Shown here: piece by piece, positions 26,895-35,938 of the stretch | Layout of the letters: each line of letters starts with the position of its first letter | Position numbering within the stretch: position 1 is the stretch's first letter | Assembly (NCBI RefSeq): GCF_003313385.1 | Contig: NZ_QMHN01000002.1 | Span: 630,603-694,602 of the forward strand | DNA length: 64,000 bases | Origin: Pedobacter chitinilyticus | GTDB taxonomy: Bacteria; Bacteroidota; Bacteroidia; Sphingobacteriales; Sphingobacteriaceae | Reading direction: 5' to 3' | Notes under the pieces: model-generated | What the model saw: the letters and a program-made list of their open reading frames with translations, nothing else | Database searches by the model: none | Told to the model about the DNA's origin: nothing | Translations under genes and position numbers: made by a program

Positions 26895-29000
26895 CTATTG
26901 CAACAATATCTCCACCATTAAGCCTTTACCTATTCTACTTCCCGCTTGAATAGACTGGCTAACCACTTTTCCACTTCCTTTTACACGAGCTTTTAAACCT
27001 ACATTTCCAAGTAAAAACATAGCATCTTTTAGCCCCATTCCATTGACATTCGGCATCACTCCCTTTACAGGTGTATTCTCTTCGTAAGCCACACCATTGT
27101 TAGTGTCCACCGAGTTAAAATATTCTGATTTAGCAGCGTAAAGTGCCTTTACACCAAAAGCATTGTACACTTTTTTGGTAGCTTGGCTTTGTCCAGCTTT
27201 TGCTTCTGGCGCTACCGTGTTTCCTGCAAGATGTTCTTCCACCTTGTTATACATATTCACATCACTGGCATAAATACGATCGGCCACTTCTCTAAATACA
27301 GGTCCCGAAACTAAAGCACCATAATAAGCACCTTTCGGATCGTTAATTACTACGATCATAGAATACTTAGGCTTTTCCGCAGGAAAATAACCCACGAAAG
27401 AAGCTTGGTATTGTCTTTTTGCTTTATATCCTAAATTGGCATCAGCCACTTGCGCTGTACCCGTTTTACCTGCAATTTTATACAATGGATTATAAACAAT
27501 TTGTTTACCACTACCATTGGTTACCACACCTTCCAACATCGCTTTCAGCTTGGAAAGGGTTTCGTCTGAACAAATTTTTTCGTTCATCACCTTAGCCTTA
27601 AACTGCTCAATAGGGTTGCCCAATCTTCTAATTTCTCTTACAAAAATTGGCGCTATCATTTTGCCATTATTGGCTATGGCATTGTACAGTGTCAACATCT
27701 TCAAAGGCGTTAACTGCATTTCATAGCCATATGCCATTTGCGGCAGGGTCATATTCTTATTCCAACTTTTGAAAGTTTTTGGATTTTTAACTACAGGTTT
27801 AGCCTCACCAGGAATCTGCAAACCAGTGAGTTCATTCAAATGCCATCTATAAAGGTGATCCGTAAACTGTTTTGGGTTATCACGATAGTTATTATTGATC
27901 AGCTGCGCAATCGCCGAGTTTGAAGATTGTTCAAAGGCTCTTTTCACCGTTAAAATGCCTACACTTCCATGCGAATCCTTAATGGTATGTCCACCGGGAA
28001 GTCTATAGTTTTCGGTTCCAATTAGGGTATTGGTATCTACCTTTTTATCTTCCAACAAAGCCATGTAAGAAGCCAACTTAAAGGTTGAACCCGGATCTTG
28101 GTTACCCGCAATAGCATAGTTGAATTGCTCTTTATAAACACCTTCTTCTACTTTAGTAAAATTGGCTACTGCTCTTATCTCACCAGTTTCTACCTCCATC
28201 ACAATTACAGAACCGTGGTGCGCCTGACTTTTGATCAATTGCTTTTCTAGCGCACTTTGTGCTAAATCCTGTATATTGATATCGATGGTAGAAATAATGT
28301 CCGCACCATCTTTAGGCGCTACCTCTGCTTCACTATTTACAGGAATCCAAACACCGCCACTAATACGCTGCATAAGCCTTCTGCCTGTTTCACCGTTAAT
28401 ATAGTTACCATAAGCACCTTCCAAACCCACACCATTCTTTACATTTTCATTTTTATATCCAATGGTACGTGCTGCCAATGCCTTAAATGGCAAAATGCGT
28501 TTGTTCTTTTGAATAGCCATTAAACCACCGCTATGCTTGCCTATGTTATATAAAGGAAAAGCCCTTACAACTTTCAAGTCCTGATAAGAAACTTTGCGTT
28601 TGATGAGCACATATCTTGCACTATCTTGCCTTGCCTTGCGCAAATAACGAGAATAGTCTTTAGCACTTTTATCCTTAAAAAAGGCCGACAGCTTCATCGC
28701 TAACGAATCTACTTTCGAATTGAAAATCTTATCATCCTGAATACCACCAGCGAACATATCCATTCTCAACTCATATTCAGGGACAGAAGTAGCCAACAAA
28801 CTACCATCTACAGAATAAATATTTCCACGGGTAGCTTCAATATCAAATTCCTTGGTCGACAGGCTATCAGCCATGGCTACCCATTTATGACCTTGCCTAA
28901 ATTGTACATCAATTAACCTCACGAAAACGGCAAGCGCAAAAAGCACAATTAGCCCGAAAGCTAAGTATACCCTCATCAATATGTTTGCCCTGATATTCAT
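26895..29000 (-). CDS. ftsI: Septal transpeptidase FtsI (class B penicillin-binding protein with PASTA domain)
   Basis: 701 residues: one N-terminal membrane segment (~9-27), PBP dimerisation domain (RGNIYSVDGSLLATS), and transpeptidase domain with the acyl-accepting Ser305 in STFK (305-308), SSN (359-361) and KTGTAQ (~511-516). A single PASTA domain ends the protein (~640-701), which is usual for Bacteroidetes and spore-formers but absent from the Escherichia coli enzyme. It cross-links septal peptidoglycan with FtsW. Its start overlaps the ftsL stop by one base. Confidence 0.96.
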   Translation of the reverse strand: MNIRANILMRVYLAFGLIVLFALAVFVRLIDVQFRQGHKWVAMADSLSTKEFDIEATRGNIYSVDGSLLATSVPEYELRMDMFAGGIQDDKIFNSKVDSLAMKLSAFFKDKSAKDYSRYLRKARQDSARYVLIKRKVSYQDLKVVRAFPLYNIGKHSGGLMAIQKNKRILPFKALAARTIGYKNENVKNGVGLEGAYGNYINGETGRRLMQRISGGVWIPVNSEAEVAPKDGADIISTIDINIQDLAQSALEKQLIKSQAHHGSVIVMEVETGEIRAVANFTKVEEGVYKEQFNYAIAGNQDPGSTFKLASYMALLEDKKVDTNTLIGTENYRLPGGHTIKDSHGSVGILTVKRAFEQSSNSAIAQLINNNYRDNPKQFTDHLYRWHLNELTGLQIPGEAKPVVKNPKTFKSWNKNMTLPQMAYGYEMQLTPLKMLTLYNAIANNGKMIAPIFVREIRRLGNPIEQFKAKVMNEKICSDETLSKLKAMLEGVVTNGSGKQIVYNPLYKIAGKTGTAQVADANLGYKAKRQYQASFVGYFPAEKPKYSMIVVINDPKGAYYGALVSGPVFREVADRIYASDVNMYNKVEEHLAGNTVAPEAKAGQSQATKKVYNAFGVKALYAAKSEYFNSVDTNNGVAYEENTPVKGVMPNVNGMGLKDAMFLLGNVGLKARVKGSGKVVSQSIQAGSRIGKGLMVEILLQ

Positions 29001-29410
29001 TATTTAACCTCTACTACTATTTTTTTTGGTGGCTCTATCAATTCCTTCAAACCAAGTGTATCCACCTTCTTCGCCACTTCGGTCATTTTACTCTTAAACA
29101 TCAAATCGGCTTTAAGCGATTTATACTCCCAACTCAATTCCTTCACCTCTTTACTTAAGCCATCTATGTTTCTTATATTTTTCACTGCCATATGGCTATT
29201 GGCGATGTAAACCATCCCAAGCACACATAGGAAAATCAAATAAGGCAACATATCCGTTGCTGTTTCTTTTGATACTGCCCCCTCCACAAACAGCTTTCTA
29301 AAAAAAACCGTCGCACTTCCTTCTTTCGATGGTCCTTTTAACCTCGGTTCTTCTTGGGGTTCAATAGGCTCATCTTCCGGCTCCTCTGCTTTTACCCTAA
29401 ACTGATTCAT
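29000..29410 (-). CDS. ftsL: FtsL-like division protein
   Basis: 136 residues with an acidic, Pro-rich cytoplasmic N-terminus, one membrane segment (~54-72, MLPYLIFLCVLGMVYIANS) and a predicted coiled coil (~76-115, KEVKELSWEYKSLKADL). Sequence similarity in this family is always low; the call rests on this architecture and on its position between rsmH and ftsI. Its ATG overlaps the rsmH stop (ATGA). It should bridge FtsQ and FtsW/FtsI. Confidence 0.85.
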   Translation of the reverse strand: MNQFRVKAEEPEDEPIEPQEEPRLKGPSKEGSATVFFRKLFVEGAVSKETATDMLPYLIFLCVLGMVYIANSHMAVKNIRNIDGLSKEVKELSWEYKSLKADLMFKSKMTEVAKKVDTLGLKELIEPPKKIVVEVK

Positions 29411-30312
29411 AGCTTTTCTCCTATCCTCAACTTCGCACTACGAGCTCTGTTATTACGAGCAACCTCATCTTCATCAGCCACAATTGCCTTTCTTGTAATT
29501 ACATTGAATGGCTTTTGGTCATTTCCAAAAAAATCCTTTTCCACCTCACCTCTAAACTTACCCTTGGCAAGAAAATTTTTTACCGGCCTATCTTCCAATG
29601 AATGATAAGACATCACCACCAAACGACCTCCAGGCTTCAACACATCGGCACACTGCTCCAGGAAACGCTCTAACACTTCAATCTCCGCATTCACTTCAAT
29701 GCGCAAAGCCTGAAAAACCTGCGCCATATATTTATTCTCTTTCCCACGGGGGATATGAGCTGCAATCGCACTTTTAAAATCAGCCAAGGTTTGTATCGGA
29801 TTCTCCAAACGCGAGGTCACAATGGTTCTTGCCAGCGATTTGGCATTTTGCACCTCCCCATACAAGCCAAATATCTTATGCAAATCTTCTTCCACATAAG
29901 TATTGAGCACTATTGCTGCCGTTAACGGACGCTGCTGATCCATGCGCATATCCAAATCCGCATCAAAGCGGATAGAAAAACCACGCTCAGGCTCATTAAA
30001 CTGATGCGACGAAACACCTAAATCAGCCAATATGCCATCTACCTGCTTGTAACCCAACAAACGAAGGTTATTTTTTAAATAGCCAAAATTTTGATCCACA
30101 AAACGAAAGCGAGGATCATCGATTTTATTTCTTTGCGCATCAGGATCCTGATCAAAAGCAATCAACACTCCCTTATCGTTCAAATGCTTTAAAATTTCTC
30201 GAGAATGCCCACCGCCACCAAAAGTCACATCCACATACACCCCATCAGGCTTGATCGCCAAGCCGTCAATACACTCCTGCAGCAATACGGGAACATGGTA
30301 ATTATTCTCCAT
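29407..30312 (-). CDS. rsmH: 16S rRNA (cytosine-1402-N4) methyltransferase RsmH
   Basis: 301 residues from the ATG at 30312. The N-terminus MENNYHVPVLLQECIDGL and the AdoMet loop DVTFGGGGHSREIL are diagnostic; VMSYHSLEDRPVKNFL near the C-terminus completes the family signature. It methylates C1402 in the ribosomal P site. The frame extends to a GTG at 30336, but a strong GGGAGGT lies 4 bases before the ATG, unusual in this phylum and decisive for the start. The start lies 11 bases inside mraZ. Confidence 0.96.
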   Translation of the reverse strand: MENNYHVPVLLQECIDGLAIKPDGVYVDVTFGGGGHSREILKHLNDKGVLIAFDQDPDAQRNKIDDPRFRFVDQNFGYLKNNLRLLGYKQVDGILADLGVSSHQFNEPERGFSIRFDADLDMRMDQQRPLTAAIVLNTYVEEDLHKIFGLYGEVQNAKSLARTIVTSRLENPIQTLADFKSAIAAHIPRGKENKYMAQVFQALRIEVNAEIEVLERFLEQCADVLKPGGRLVVMSYHSLEDRPVKNFLAKGKFRGEVEKDFFGNDQKPFNVITRKAIVADEDEVARNNRARSAKLRIGEKL

Positions 30313-30772
30313 CGGCACCTCCCTTATGCTTACCACCCATCACCTCTTCCGCCAATGCGGCAAAGTTTTCAGGAACGTCATCAAACAAATTATCGTAAGC
30401 TTTTTTATCCCACACTTCTATCTTATCTAATTGGCAAGCCAACACTATATCCGATTCCATTCCCGCATATTCAACCAATGTTTTCGGAAGGAGCACACGT
30501 CCTGCAGCATCCAGCGACAACGGCATTGCCCCACGCTGAAACGCCCTCACGAACTCACGGTTTTTACGTTCGAACATATTGAGCTTACTTAGCTCAGCCA
30601 CGGTTTCATCCCAAACTTTTTTAGGATAAATGACCAAATTCTTCTCGAATCCTCGATTCACAACCAAGCCATCTCGCTCTACATCAAGCAATTGCTTCTT
30701 CAGCAAAACAGGCAACATCAAGCGCCCTTTCGCATCCAATTTGCAATCAAATTCTCCGATGAGTTGGTTCAT
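30302..30772 (-). CDS. mraZ: Transcriptional regulator MraZ
   Basis: 156 residues from the ATG at 30772 (MNQLIGEFDCKLDAKGRLML). Two SpoVT/AbrB-like swapped-hairpin domains each carry the family signature: DAKGRLMLP (13-21) and DAAGRVLLP (88-96). MraZ forms ring-like oligomers and in other bacteria represses or activates its own cluster by binding direct repeats before mraZ; such repeats are found here at 30808-30848. It is first in the 13-gene unit running to ftsZ. The frame is open further upstream to 30832, but those residues overlap the operator and do not fit the family. Confidence 0.95.
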   Translation of the reverse strand: MNQLIGEFDCKLDAKGRLMLPVLLKKQLLDVERDGLVVNRGFEKNLVIYPKKVWDETVAELSKLNMFERKNREFVRAFQRGAMPLSLDAAGRVLLPKTLVEYAGMESDIVLACQLDKIEVWDKKAYDNLFDDVPENFAALAEEVMGGKHKGGADGE

Positions 30773-30807
30773 TATAGTAGCTACACTTTTTATGTAGTGT
30801 AAAAGTA

Positions 30808-30848
30808 AGTCACTTCTACCACTTTTTACCACTTTTTACCACAAAAAA
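30808..30848 (-). promoter_or_regulatory. Putative MraZ operator: 10-bp-periodic AAAGTGGT repeats
   Basis: On the minus strand GTGGT occurs at exact 10-base intervals (plus-strand ACCAC at 30838, 30828 and 30818), preceded in two units by AAAAA, and a degenerate fourth unit (AAGTGAC) follows after 9 bases. Known MraZ sites are direct repeats with 10-bp periodicity (TGGG-type in Escherichia coli, AAAGTGK-type in Mycoplasma, from memory). The array lies 36-76 bases upstream of the mraZ ATG. The promoter itself could not be fixed; TACTTTTA just downstream is a one-mismatch -7 element. Confidence 0.7.
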
Positions 30849-30917
30849 GTTTTCAACATACATTTCTTCCCACCTGAACCCACTTTTCAGTGATTTAAAC
30901 AAAGATTTAAAGGTGGT

Positions 30918-30960
30918 AAAAAAAGAAAGCGGCCCAGACTTTGAAGTCAGGACCGCTTAT
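30918..30960 (-). terminator. Terminator between pgk and mraZ
   Basis: On the minus strand AAGCGGTCCTGACTT pairs with AGTCTGGGCCGCTT (two mismatches), followed by TCTTTTTTTACC. It separates the glycolytic operon from the cell-wall cluster. Confidence 0.8.
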
Positions 30961-30981
30961 ATACAGCGAGTTAACTGCTGT

Positions 30982-32172
30982 TTATTTTTGAATGGCTGCC
31001 ACACCTGGCAATTCTTTACCTTCCATATATTCCAACAAAGCTCCACCACCAGTCGACACATAGCTCACCTCATCTTCTAAACCAAACTTGGCAATGGCCG
31101 CAGCCGAATCACCGCCACCAATTAGCGAAAACGCACCATTTTTAGTAGCTTCTACCACTGCCTCGGCAACAGCTTTAGTTCCTTGCAGGAAATTTTCCAT
31201 TTCGAAAACACCCATTGGACCATTCCATAATAAGGTTTTAGAGTTTTTAATGATGTCGCTAAATAACTCTACCGTTTTTGAGCCAATATCCAAACCCATC
31301 CAGTCAGCAGGAATATGACCACTGTCTACTTGATCTTTTTGGGCTTCGTTATCAAATTTATCCGCAATTACGGTATCTACTGGCAATACTAAATTCACGC
31401 CTTTTGCTTTAGCTTTTTCTATAAGCTCTAAACACAAAGCCATACGATCAGCTTCCAATAACGAAGTGCCAATCTCACCACCTTGTGCTTTCGCAAAAGT
31501 ATAAGCCATGCCACCACCAATAATCAGGTTATCAACTTTTTCCAACAAATTTTCAATCAATAAAATTTTATCAGAAACTTTAGCGCCACCCATAATTGCT
31601 GTGAATGGTTTTTCGGCACCATGAATCACCTTTTCTGCATTTTTAATTTCTTCGGCCATTAGGTAACCAAAATATTTTGCATCCGGGAAAAACTGCGCAA
31701 TAATAGTCGTTGAAGCATGCGCTCTGTGAGCAGTACCGAAAGCATCGTTCACATAAACATCTGCAAGTTTCGAAAGCTTCTCCGCAAAAGCAACGTCTCC
31801 TTTTTCTTCCTCTTTATAAAAACGAAGGTTTTCTAACAACAAAACTTCTCCAGGGAACAGGTTCCTTGCTTTATTAACGGCATCTTCACCAATGCAATCA
31901 TCCGCAAATTTCACCTGAAGGTCTAACATACGAGACAAATCGCCCAAAATATGTTTTAAAGAATATTTATCGCTAGGCCCATCTTTTGGTCGGCCCAAGT
32001 GCGACATTAAAATCACTGATCCGCCATCATTCAGTATTTTTTGAATAGTTGGCAATGCTGCACGCATCCTTTTATCATCAGTAATGTTGAAATCGGCATC
32101 TAAAGGCACATTAAAATCTACCCTTACGATAGCTTTCTTATCCTTAAAATTAAATTGGTCTACTGTCTTCAT
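30982..32172 (-). CDS. pgk: Phosphoglycerate kinase
   Basis: 396 residues, the usual bacterial length. It has the N-terminal substrate domain [19 protein letters not shown] and the C-terminal nucleotide domain [26 protein letters not shown] and [11 protein letters not shown]. It transfers the acyl phosphate of 1,3-bisphosphoglycerate to ADP. Last gene of the gapA-acetyltransferase-pgk operon, starting 2 bases after the acetyltransferase stop. Confidence 0.98.
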   Translation of the reverse strand: MKTVDQFNFKDKKAIVRVDFNVPLDADFNITDDKRMRAALPTIQKILNDGGSVILMSHLGRPKDGPSDKYSLKHILGDLSRMLDLQVKFADDCIGEDAVNKARNLFPGEVLLLENLRFYKEEEKGDVAFAEKLSKLADVYVNDAFGTAHRAHASTTIIAQFFPDAKYFGYLMAEEIKNAEKVIHGAEKPFTAIMGGAKVSDKILLIENLLEKVDNLIIGGGMAYTFAKAQGGEIGTSLLEADRMALCLELIEKAKAKGVNLVLPVDTVIADKFDNEAQKDQVDSGHIPADWMGLDIGSKTVELFSDIIKNSKTLLWNGPMGVFEMENFLQGTKAVAEAVVEATKNGAFSLIGGGDSAAAIAKFGLEDEVSYVSTGGGALLEYMEGKELPGVAAIQK

Positions 32173-32174
32173 TT

Positions 32175-32609
32175 CTATATTAGGTTTAAAATCATGATAT
32201 AATGTGGGCCTATTCCAGCGATTTCAAATTCATCAGAAGCGATCTGAAAGCCTTGTTTCTGATAAAAATCTACCGCGGAACTACGTGCGTTGCACCAAAT
32301 ATACTCAGCTTTTGCATTTTTAATGTACGAAACTGCATATTTTAATAAAGCTGCACCATAACCTTTTCCAAAAAATTGACTATCGGTGGCCATGCCTCTT
32401 AGTTGATAAGCATTCCCCTCTTTGCCGTCCTTTTGTTGCGGAAAGAAAGTCGCCACACTTGCCACTTCTTTATCGTCTACATAATAAGCCAGATGAAAAA
32501 TACCCTCAATGCTATCCGTTGGAAGAATACATGTTTCCAATTCCGCACCATTTCTAAGCATTTTGCTTCTTAATGGCAAAACCACTTCTAAAGGAACAAA
32601 CTTAATCAT
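32175..32609 (-). CDS. GNAT-family N-acetyltransferase
   Basis: 144 residues. The acetyl-CoA pyrophosphate loop is [12 protein letters not shown] (~80-91, fitting the Q/R-x-x-G-x-G/A motif), and the end has the family pattern [21 protein letters not shown]. The acceptor is unknown. It overlaps the gapA stop by 8 bases and ends 2 bases before pgk, so it is tightly embedded between two glycolytic genes. A protein or metabolite acetylation role linked to glycolysis is possible but purely contextual. Confidence 0.88.
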   Translation of the reverse strand: MIKFVPLEVVLPLRSKMLRNGAELETCILPTDSIEGIFHLAYYVDDKEVASVATFFPQQKDGKEGNAYQLRGMATDSQFFGKGYGAALLKYAVSYIKNAKAEYIWCNARSSAVDFYQKQGFQIASDEFEIAGIGPHYIMILNLI

Positions 32610-33597
32610 AGTTCAATTTAATTTTTTCTACCACATCTGCCAAGCGATTGGAATAGCCAGATTCATTATCATACCAACCTACTACTTTTACTAAATCGCC
32701 CACAATAGAAGTTAACTGCGCATCAAAAATGCAGGAATGCGGGTTATTGATGATGTCGACTGAAACAATCGGATCCTCGGTATATTGCAAAACCTTATTC
32801 AGCCTTCCATCGGCCGCATCCTTAAAAGCAGTATTAATTTCTTCGATTGTTGTTTTCTTTTTTAGAATACAGGTAAAATCCGTTAAAGAGCCATTTAATA
32901 CTGGAACCCTAATGCCCGCCCCACCCAATTTACCATCTAAATGCGGAAAAATATGCGTAATTGCTTTTGCAGCACCTGTACTGGTTGGAATGATGGACGA
33001 AGAGGCAGCCCTGGCCCTACGTAAATCATGATGTGGGGAATCATGCAAGTTTTGATCACCCGTCATGGAGTGCACCGTGGTAATGTAACCATCTTCTATT
33101 CCCCAAAGATCATCCAATATTTTTACCATTGGTGCGACATTATTAGTAGTACAAGAGGCATTTGAAAGTATTGCTGAAGAGAAATCAACTTCCTGATCAT
33201 TTACCCCCATTACTACCATCGGCACCTCTTTGTCAGCCACAGGAGCAGACACGAGCACCTGCTTAGCTCCAGCTTGAAGGTGTTTTTCGGCAGATGCCTG
33301 ATTAGCGAATTTACCCGTTGATTCAACCACCAAATCCACTTCCAAGTCTTTCCATGGCAATGATTCAGGTTTTGAATTAGAAATAATATTGATGCGTTTA
33401 CCGTCTACCACGAGATACTGCTCATCGACACTAATTTCGCCTGGGTAAACACCATGTACGGAATCGTATTTGAACAGGTGAGCCAAGGTAGCAGGCGTAG
33501 TTAAATCGTTGATGGCAATGACATCGAAATTTCGCTCCAACACAGTGCGCAAGAACATCCTTCCAATTCGGCCAAAGCCATTAATGGCAATTTTCAT
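32602..33597 (-). CDS. gapA: Glyceraldehyde-3-phosphate dehydrogenase, type I
   Basis: 331 residues. NAD-binding loop INGFGRIGR (5-13), Asp31 after AIN pointing to NAD rather than NADP, catalytic Cys149 in SNASCTTN, and the C-terminal WYDNESGYSNRL are all intact. It oxidises glyceraldehyde-3-phosphate to 1,3-bisphosphoglycerate, the substrate of the pgk product two genes on. Promoter-proximal gene of the operon, preceded by a perfect -7 element. Confidence 0.98.
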   Translation of the reverse strand: MKIAINGFGRIGRMFLRTVLERNFDVIAINDLTTPATLAHLFKYDSVHGVYPGEISVDEQYLVVDGKRINIISNSKPESLPWKDLEVDLVVESTGKFANQASAEKHLQAGAKQVLVSAPVADKEVPMVVMGVNDQEVDFSSAILSNASCTTNNVAPMVKILDDLWGIEDGYITTVHSMTGDQNLHDSPHHDLRRARAASSSIIPTSTGAAKAITHIFPHLDGKLGGAGIRVPVLNGSLTDFTCILKKKTTIEEINTAFKDAADGRLNKVLQYTEDPIVSVDIINNPHSCIFDAQLTSIVGDLVKVVGWYDNESGYSNRLADVVEKIKLNYD

Positions 33598-33638
33598 TTG
33601 GTCTTGATTATAGCTGAAACCAACGCGGTTTCATGCTG

Positions 33639-33646
33639 CAAAGCTA
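33639..33646 (-). promoter_or_regulatory. -7 promoter element for gapA (TAGCTTTG)
   Basis: Perfect TAnnTTTG on the minus strand, 41 bases before the gapA ATG. No clear -33 TTTG. Confidence 0.55.
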
Positions 33647-33692
33647 GCCAATATCTAGGGAAAGAAAATCTATTTTTTAAATAAAGATGAAA

Positions 33693-34820
33693 CTATGACA
33701 CCTTAAGGGTATCCTTTAAAAAAACGTCCTTAATAGTATAGTTCTTGGTTCGTTTCCGACCTTTCACATAGGTAAGCACGGTGTTAAAAATTACACAAAC
33801 GCCAATCTGGAGAAATATCAAGACAAAATTACCCAAATCCTGTAACATCACCGTCAAAGCAATCATCCCTAAATTAAAGGACACGGTAACCAATAAAATT
33901 TGCTTAGCGTTAAGGCCCAAACGCAATAAGCGATGATGGATATGATTTCGATCACCTTTAAATGGCGATTTTTTATTAATCACTCTGATGAAGAATATTC
34001 GCAAAGAATCGAACACAGGAACTATTAGCACTGCTACTGCAATAGAAGGCGCAGAATAGAAATAAGGCGCTGGCGTAGCACCAAGCTTATTAATTTCAAT
34101 AAACTTAATGGCCAACACTACCGAAACTAGCCCGATGATTAAAGAACCAGTATCGCCCATAAAAATTTTAGCTGGTGGGTAATTAAAAACTAAAAAGCCC
34201 AATATGGCACCCAACATGGAAAATGCAATAAAGGCATAGGCCATATCATTACCTAATGCAAAAAACACTCCAAAGCAAAAACTCACCACAGCGCCCACGG
34301 TTCCGGCTAAACCATCTACACCATCGATTAGATTAAAAGCATTGTTGATGAAAATAATAAGGGCGATTGAAAAAATACCTCCAGCAATCGGATCCACATC
34401 CCAAATATTAAATACTCCATAAAGACTGGACAACTTAAAATCACCCAGTGTAACCAAAATTAAAGACACTAGAATTTGAAGTCCGAACTTTGTGGAAGGA
34501 CTTACTCCATAAATATCATCCTTAATCCCTAAAGCAAACAAAAAAATACTTGAAGCAATTAAAAAATTGGCCTGCTCGTAATGTACAGTAGTGGCAAACA
34601 GCAATACCGTAATCGTAAAACCGCAAAAAAGACCTATACCTCCCAATCTAGAGATACCATCTTTATGCTCTTTTCTGTGTAAATCAACACTATCGAACAG
34701 CTTATGCTTATTCGCAACGTGTATAATAGAGGGCATAGAAAACCTCACCAGAAAAAATGCTAGCGTTACAATAGAAACATAGAATATCAAAGGATATTCT
34801 TCAAATAGTTGTTTGGGCAT
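33693..34820 (-). CDS. WecA/TagO-like undecaprenyl-phosphate sugar-1-phosphate transferase
   Basis: 375 residues, about eleven membrane segments. Family motifs: LGIKDDIYG (first aspartate pair), NAFNLIDGVDGLAG, FMGDTGS and the C-terminal HIHHRLLRLG (the His-rich loop of WecA-type enzymes, distinct from MraY's). It loads a HexNAc-1-phosphate on undecaprenyl phosphate to start a surface glycan. It lies just before the polysaccharide locus, on the opposite strand, and is the only initiating enzyme seen in the window. The N-acetylglucosamine specificity is by family only. Confidence 0.9.
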   Translation of the reverse strand: MPKQLFEEYPLIFYVSIVTLAFFLVRFSMPSIIHVANKHKLFDSVDLHRKEHKDGISRLGGIGLFCGFTITVLLFATTVHYEQANFLIASSIFLFALGIKDDIYGVSPSTKFGLQILVSLILVTLGDFKLSSLYGVFNIWDVDPIAGGIFSIALIIFINNAFNLIDGVDGLAGTVGAVVSFCFGVFFALGNDMAYAFIAFSMLGAILGFLVFNYPPAKIFMGDTGSLIIGLVSVVLAIKFIEINKLGATPAPYFYSAPSIAVAVLIVPVFDSLRIFFIRVINKKSPFKGDRNHIHHRLLRLGLNAKQILLVTVSFNLGMIALTVMLQDLGNFVLIFLQIGVCVIFNTVLTYVKGRKRTKNYTIKDVFLKDTLKVS

Positions 34821-34843
34821 GTCTTTCTTAAATGATTGACAGT

Positions 34844-34851
34844 CAAATTTA
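34844..34851 (-). promoter_or_regulatory. -7 promoter element for the WecA-like gene (TAAATTTG)
   Basis: Perfect TAnnTTTG on the minus strand, 23 bases before the ATG at 34820. Confidence 0.5.
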
Positions 34852-34935
34852 TGAATTATTTAAACAAATAAGTTGTGTTTTTTCAAAACAACTGAAAATA
34901 ATCCAACGCTACAATCCACATTAATAGGTATTTGA

Positions 34936-35679
34936 CTAAAAGAATTGCCTTATTTTACGGAGCTTCTTTAAAAGCAGTGCTAGTAAGGGAAGCGGTATTT
35001 GATTATGCCTTAAGGCAGCGTAATCATTTTGCATGGCAGCATAACGATGTTTCAAAGACTGGTTGCTCATACCACCATTACGCATATTTACCATTAGCAT
35101 TGGTAGGTGAACCGAAGAAATACGATGCTTGTACAGAAATCTAAGCATCAATTCATAATCGGCAGCAGAACCATAGTTTAACTGATAACCTCCCAATCTT
35201 TTAAAAAGTTCACTTCTTATATATAGTGTGGGGTGAGCAGGCATCCAGCCCAATGCTAAATCAGCGGGCTTGGCTTTAGATGATCGCCATTTACGCAAAA
35301 TACGAGAAATGTTATCTGGAGCAACGTAATTTAGATCACCATAAAGCGCATCTACCTTTGCTTCTTCAAATTTTTTCGCGACTTCTGCAATCACAGTGTT
35401 ATTGGCCAGCATATCGTCCGCATTTAAAATACCGATTACTTCTCCTGTAGCCAGAGCAATTCCTTTATTCAAAGCATCGTACATTCCTTGATCTGGCTCC
35501 GAAAGCAAAATCGACAGCTGATCTTTATACTGTTGTGCGATATGATAAGTACCGTCGGTAGAATTTCCATCGATAAGTATATATTCAATATCGGGATAAC
35601 TTTGCGCCAACACTGATTCGATACAATCTGCGATGTGCTGTTCTCCGTTATATACGACAGTAATGATGGTTATTTTCAA
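34936..35679 (-). CDS. Glycosyltransferase family 2 (WcaA/WcaE-like)
   Basis: 247 residues of the GT-A fold: TIITVVYNGEQHIADCIESV at the N-terminus, IDGNSTDGT, the SEPDQGMYDALNKGI segment and LNADDM as the metal-binding DxD region. The C-terminal part is short and soluble. It should add one sugar to a lipid-linked glycan; donor and acceptor are unknown. The apparent start is TTG (35679) with no better codon upstream. It has its own strong promoter, divergent from the polysaccharide operon. Confidence 0.9.
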   Translation of the reverse strand: MKITIITVVYNGEQHIADCIESVLAQSYPDIEYILIDGNSTDGTYHIAQQYKDQLSILLSEPDQGMYDALNKGIALATGEVIGILNADDMLANNTVIAEVAKKFEEAKVDALYGDLNYVAPDNISRILRKWRSSKAKPADLALGWMPAHPTLYIRSELFKRLGGYQLNYGSAADYELMLRFLYKHRISSVHLPMLMVNMRNGGMSNQSLKHRYAAMQNDYAALRHNQIPLPLLALLLKKLRKIRQFF

Positions 35680-35699
35680 CGAAATACTATTTATTTACT

Positions 35700-35731
35700 C
35701 AAAAGTAAGTCAAGTATTTTTCCAAAACAAA
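35700..35731 (-). promoter_or_regulatory. Consensus promoter for the GT2 gene (TTTG-N20-TACTTTTG)
   Basis: On the minus strand TTTG (35731-35728), 20 bases, then TACTTTTG (35707-35700): perfect match in both elements and in spacing. The leader would be ~15 bases. Confidence 0.75.
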
Positions 35732-35892
35732 TGAAGTCTAGCATTATCCATCCTATAGTACTCAAATCACATACCTAAAGCACATCCAGATAAGAGATTT
35801 GCGATACGGCTCATCTAAAAAATGATGTAAAAAAGCAATACCTAGAACTATGTATTTTCAAAACAATGAGTTGTTATTTTTTCAATTATTAA

Positions 35893-35921
35893 TTTGACTA
35901 ACAACAAAAAGTTGTAATTTG
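35893..35921 (+). promoter_or_regulatory. Tentative promoter of the polysaccharide operon (TTTG-N18-TAATTTG)
   Basis: Both elements are recognisable but the -7 copy lacks one base (TAATTTG) and spacing is short. It overlaps a small inverted repeat ACAAC-aaaaa-GTTGT (35901-35915). It lies 18 bases before the ATG at 35939. Confidence 0.35.
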
Positions 35922-35938
35922 CACCTTCATTCAAACTA

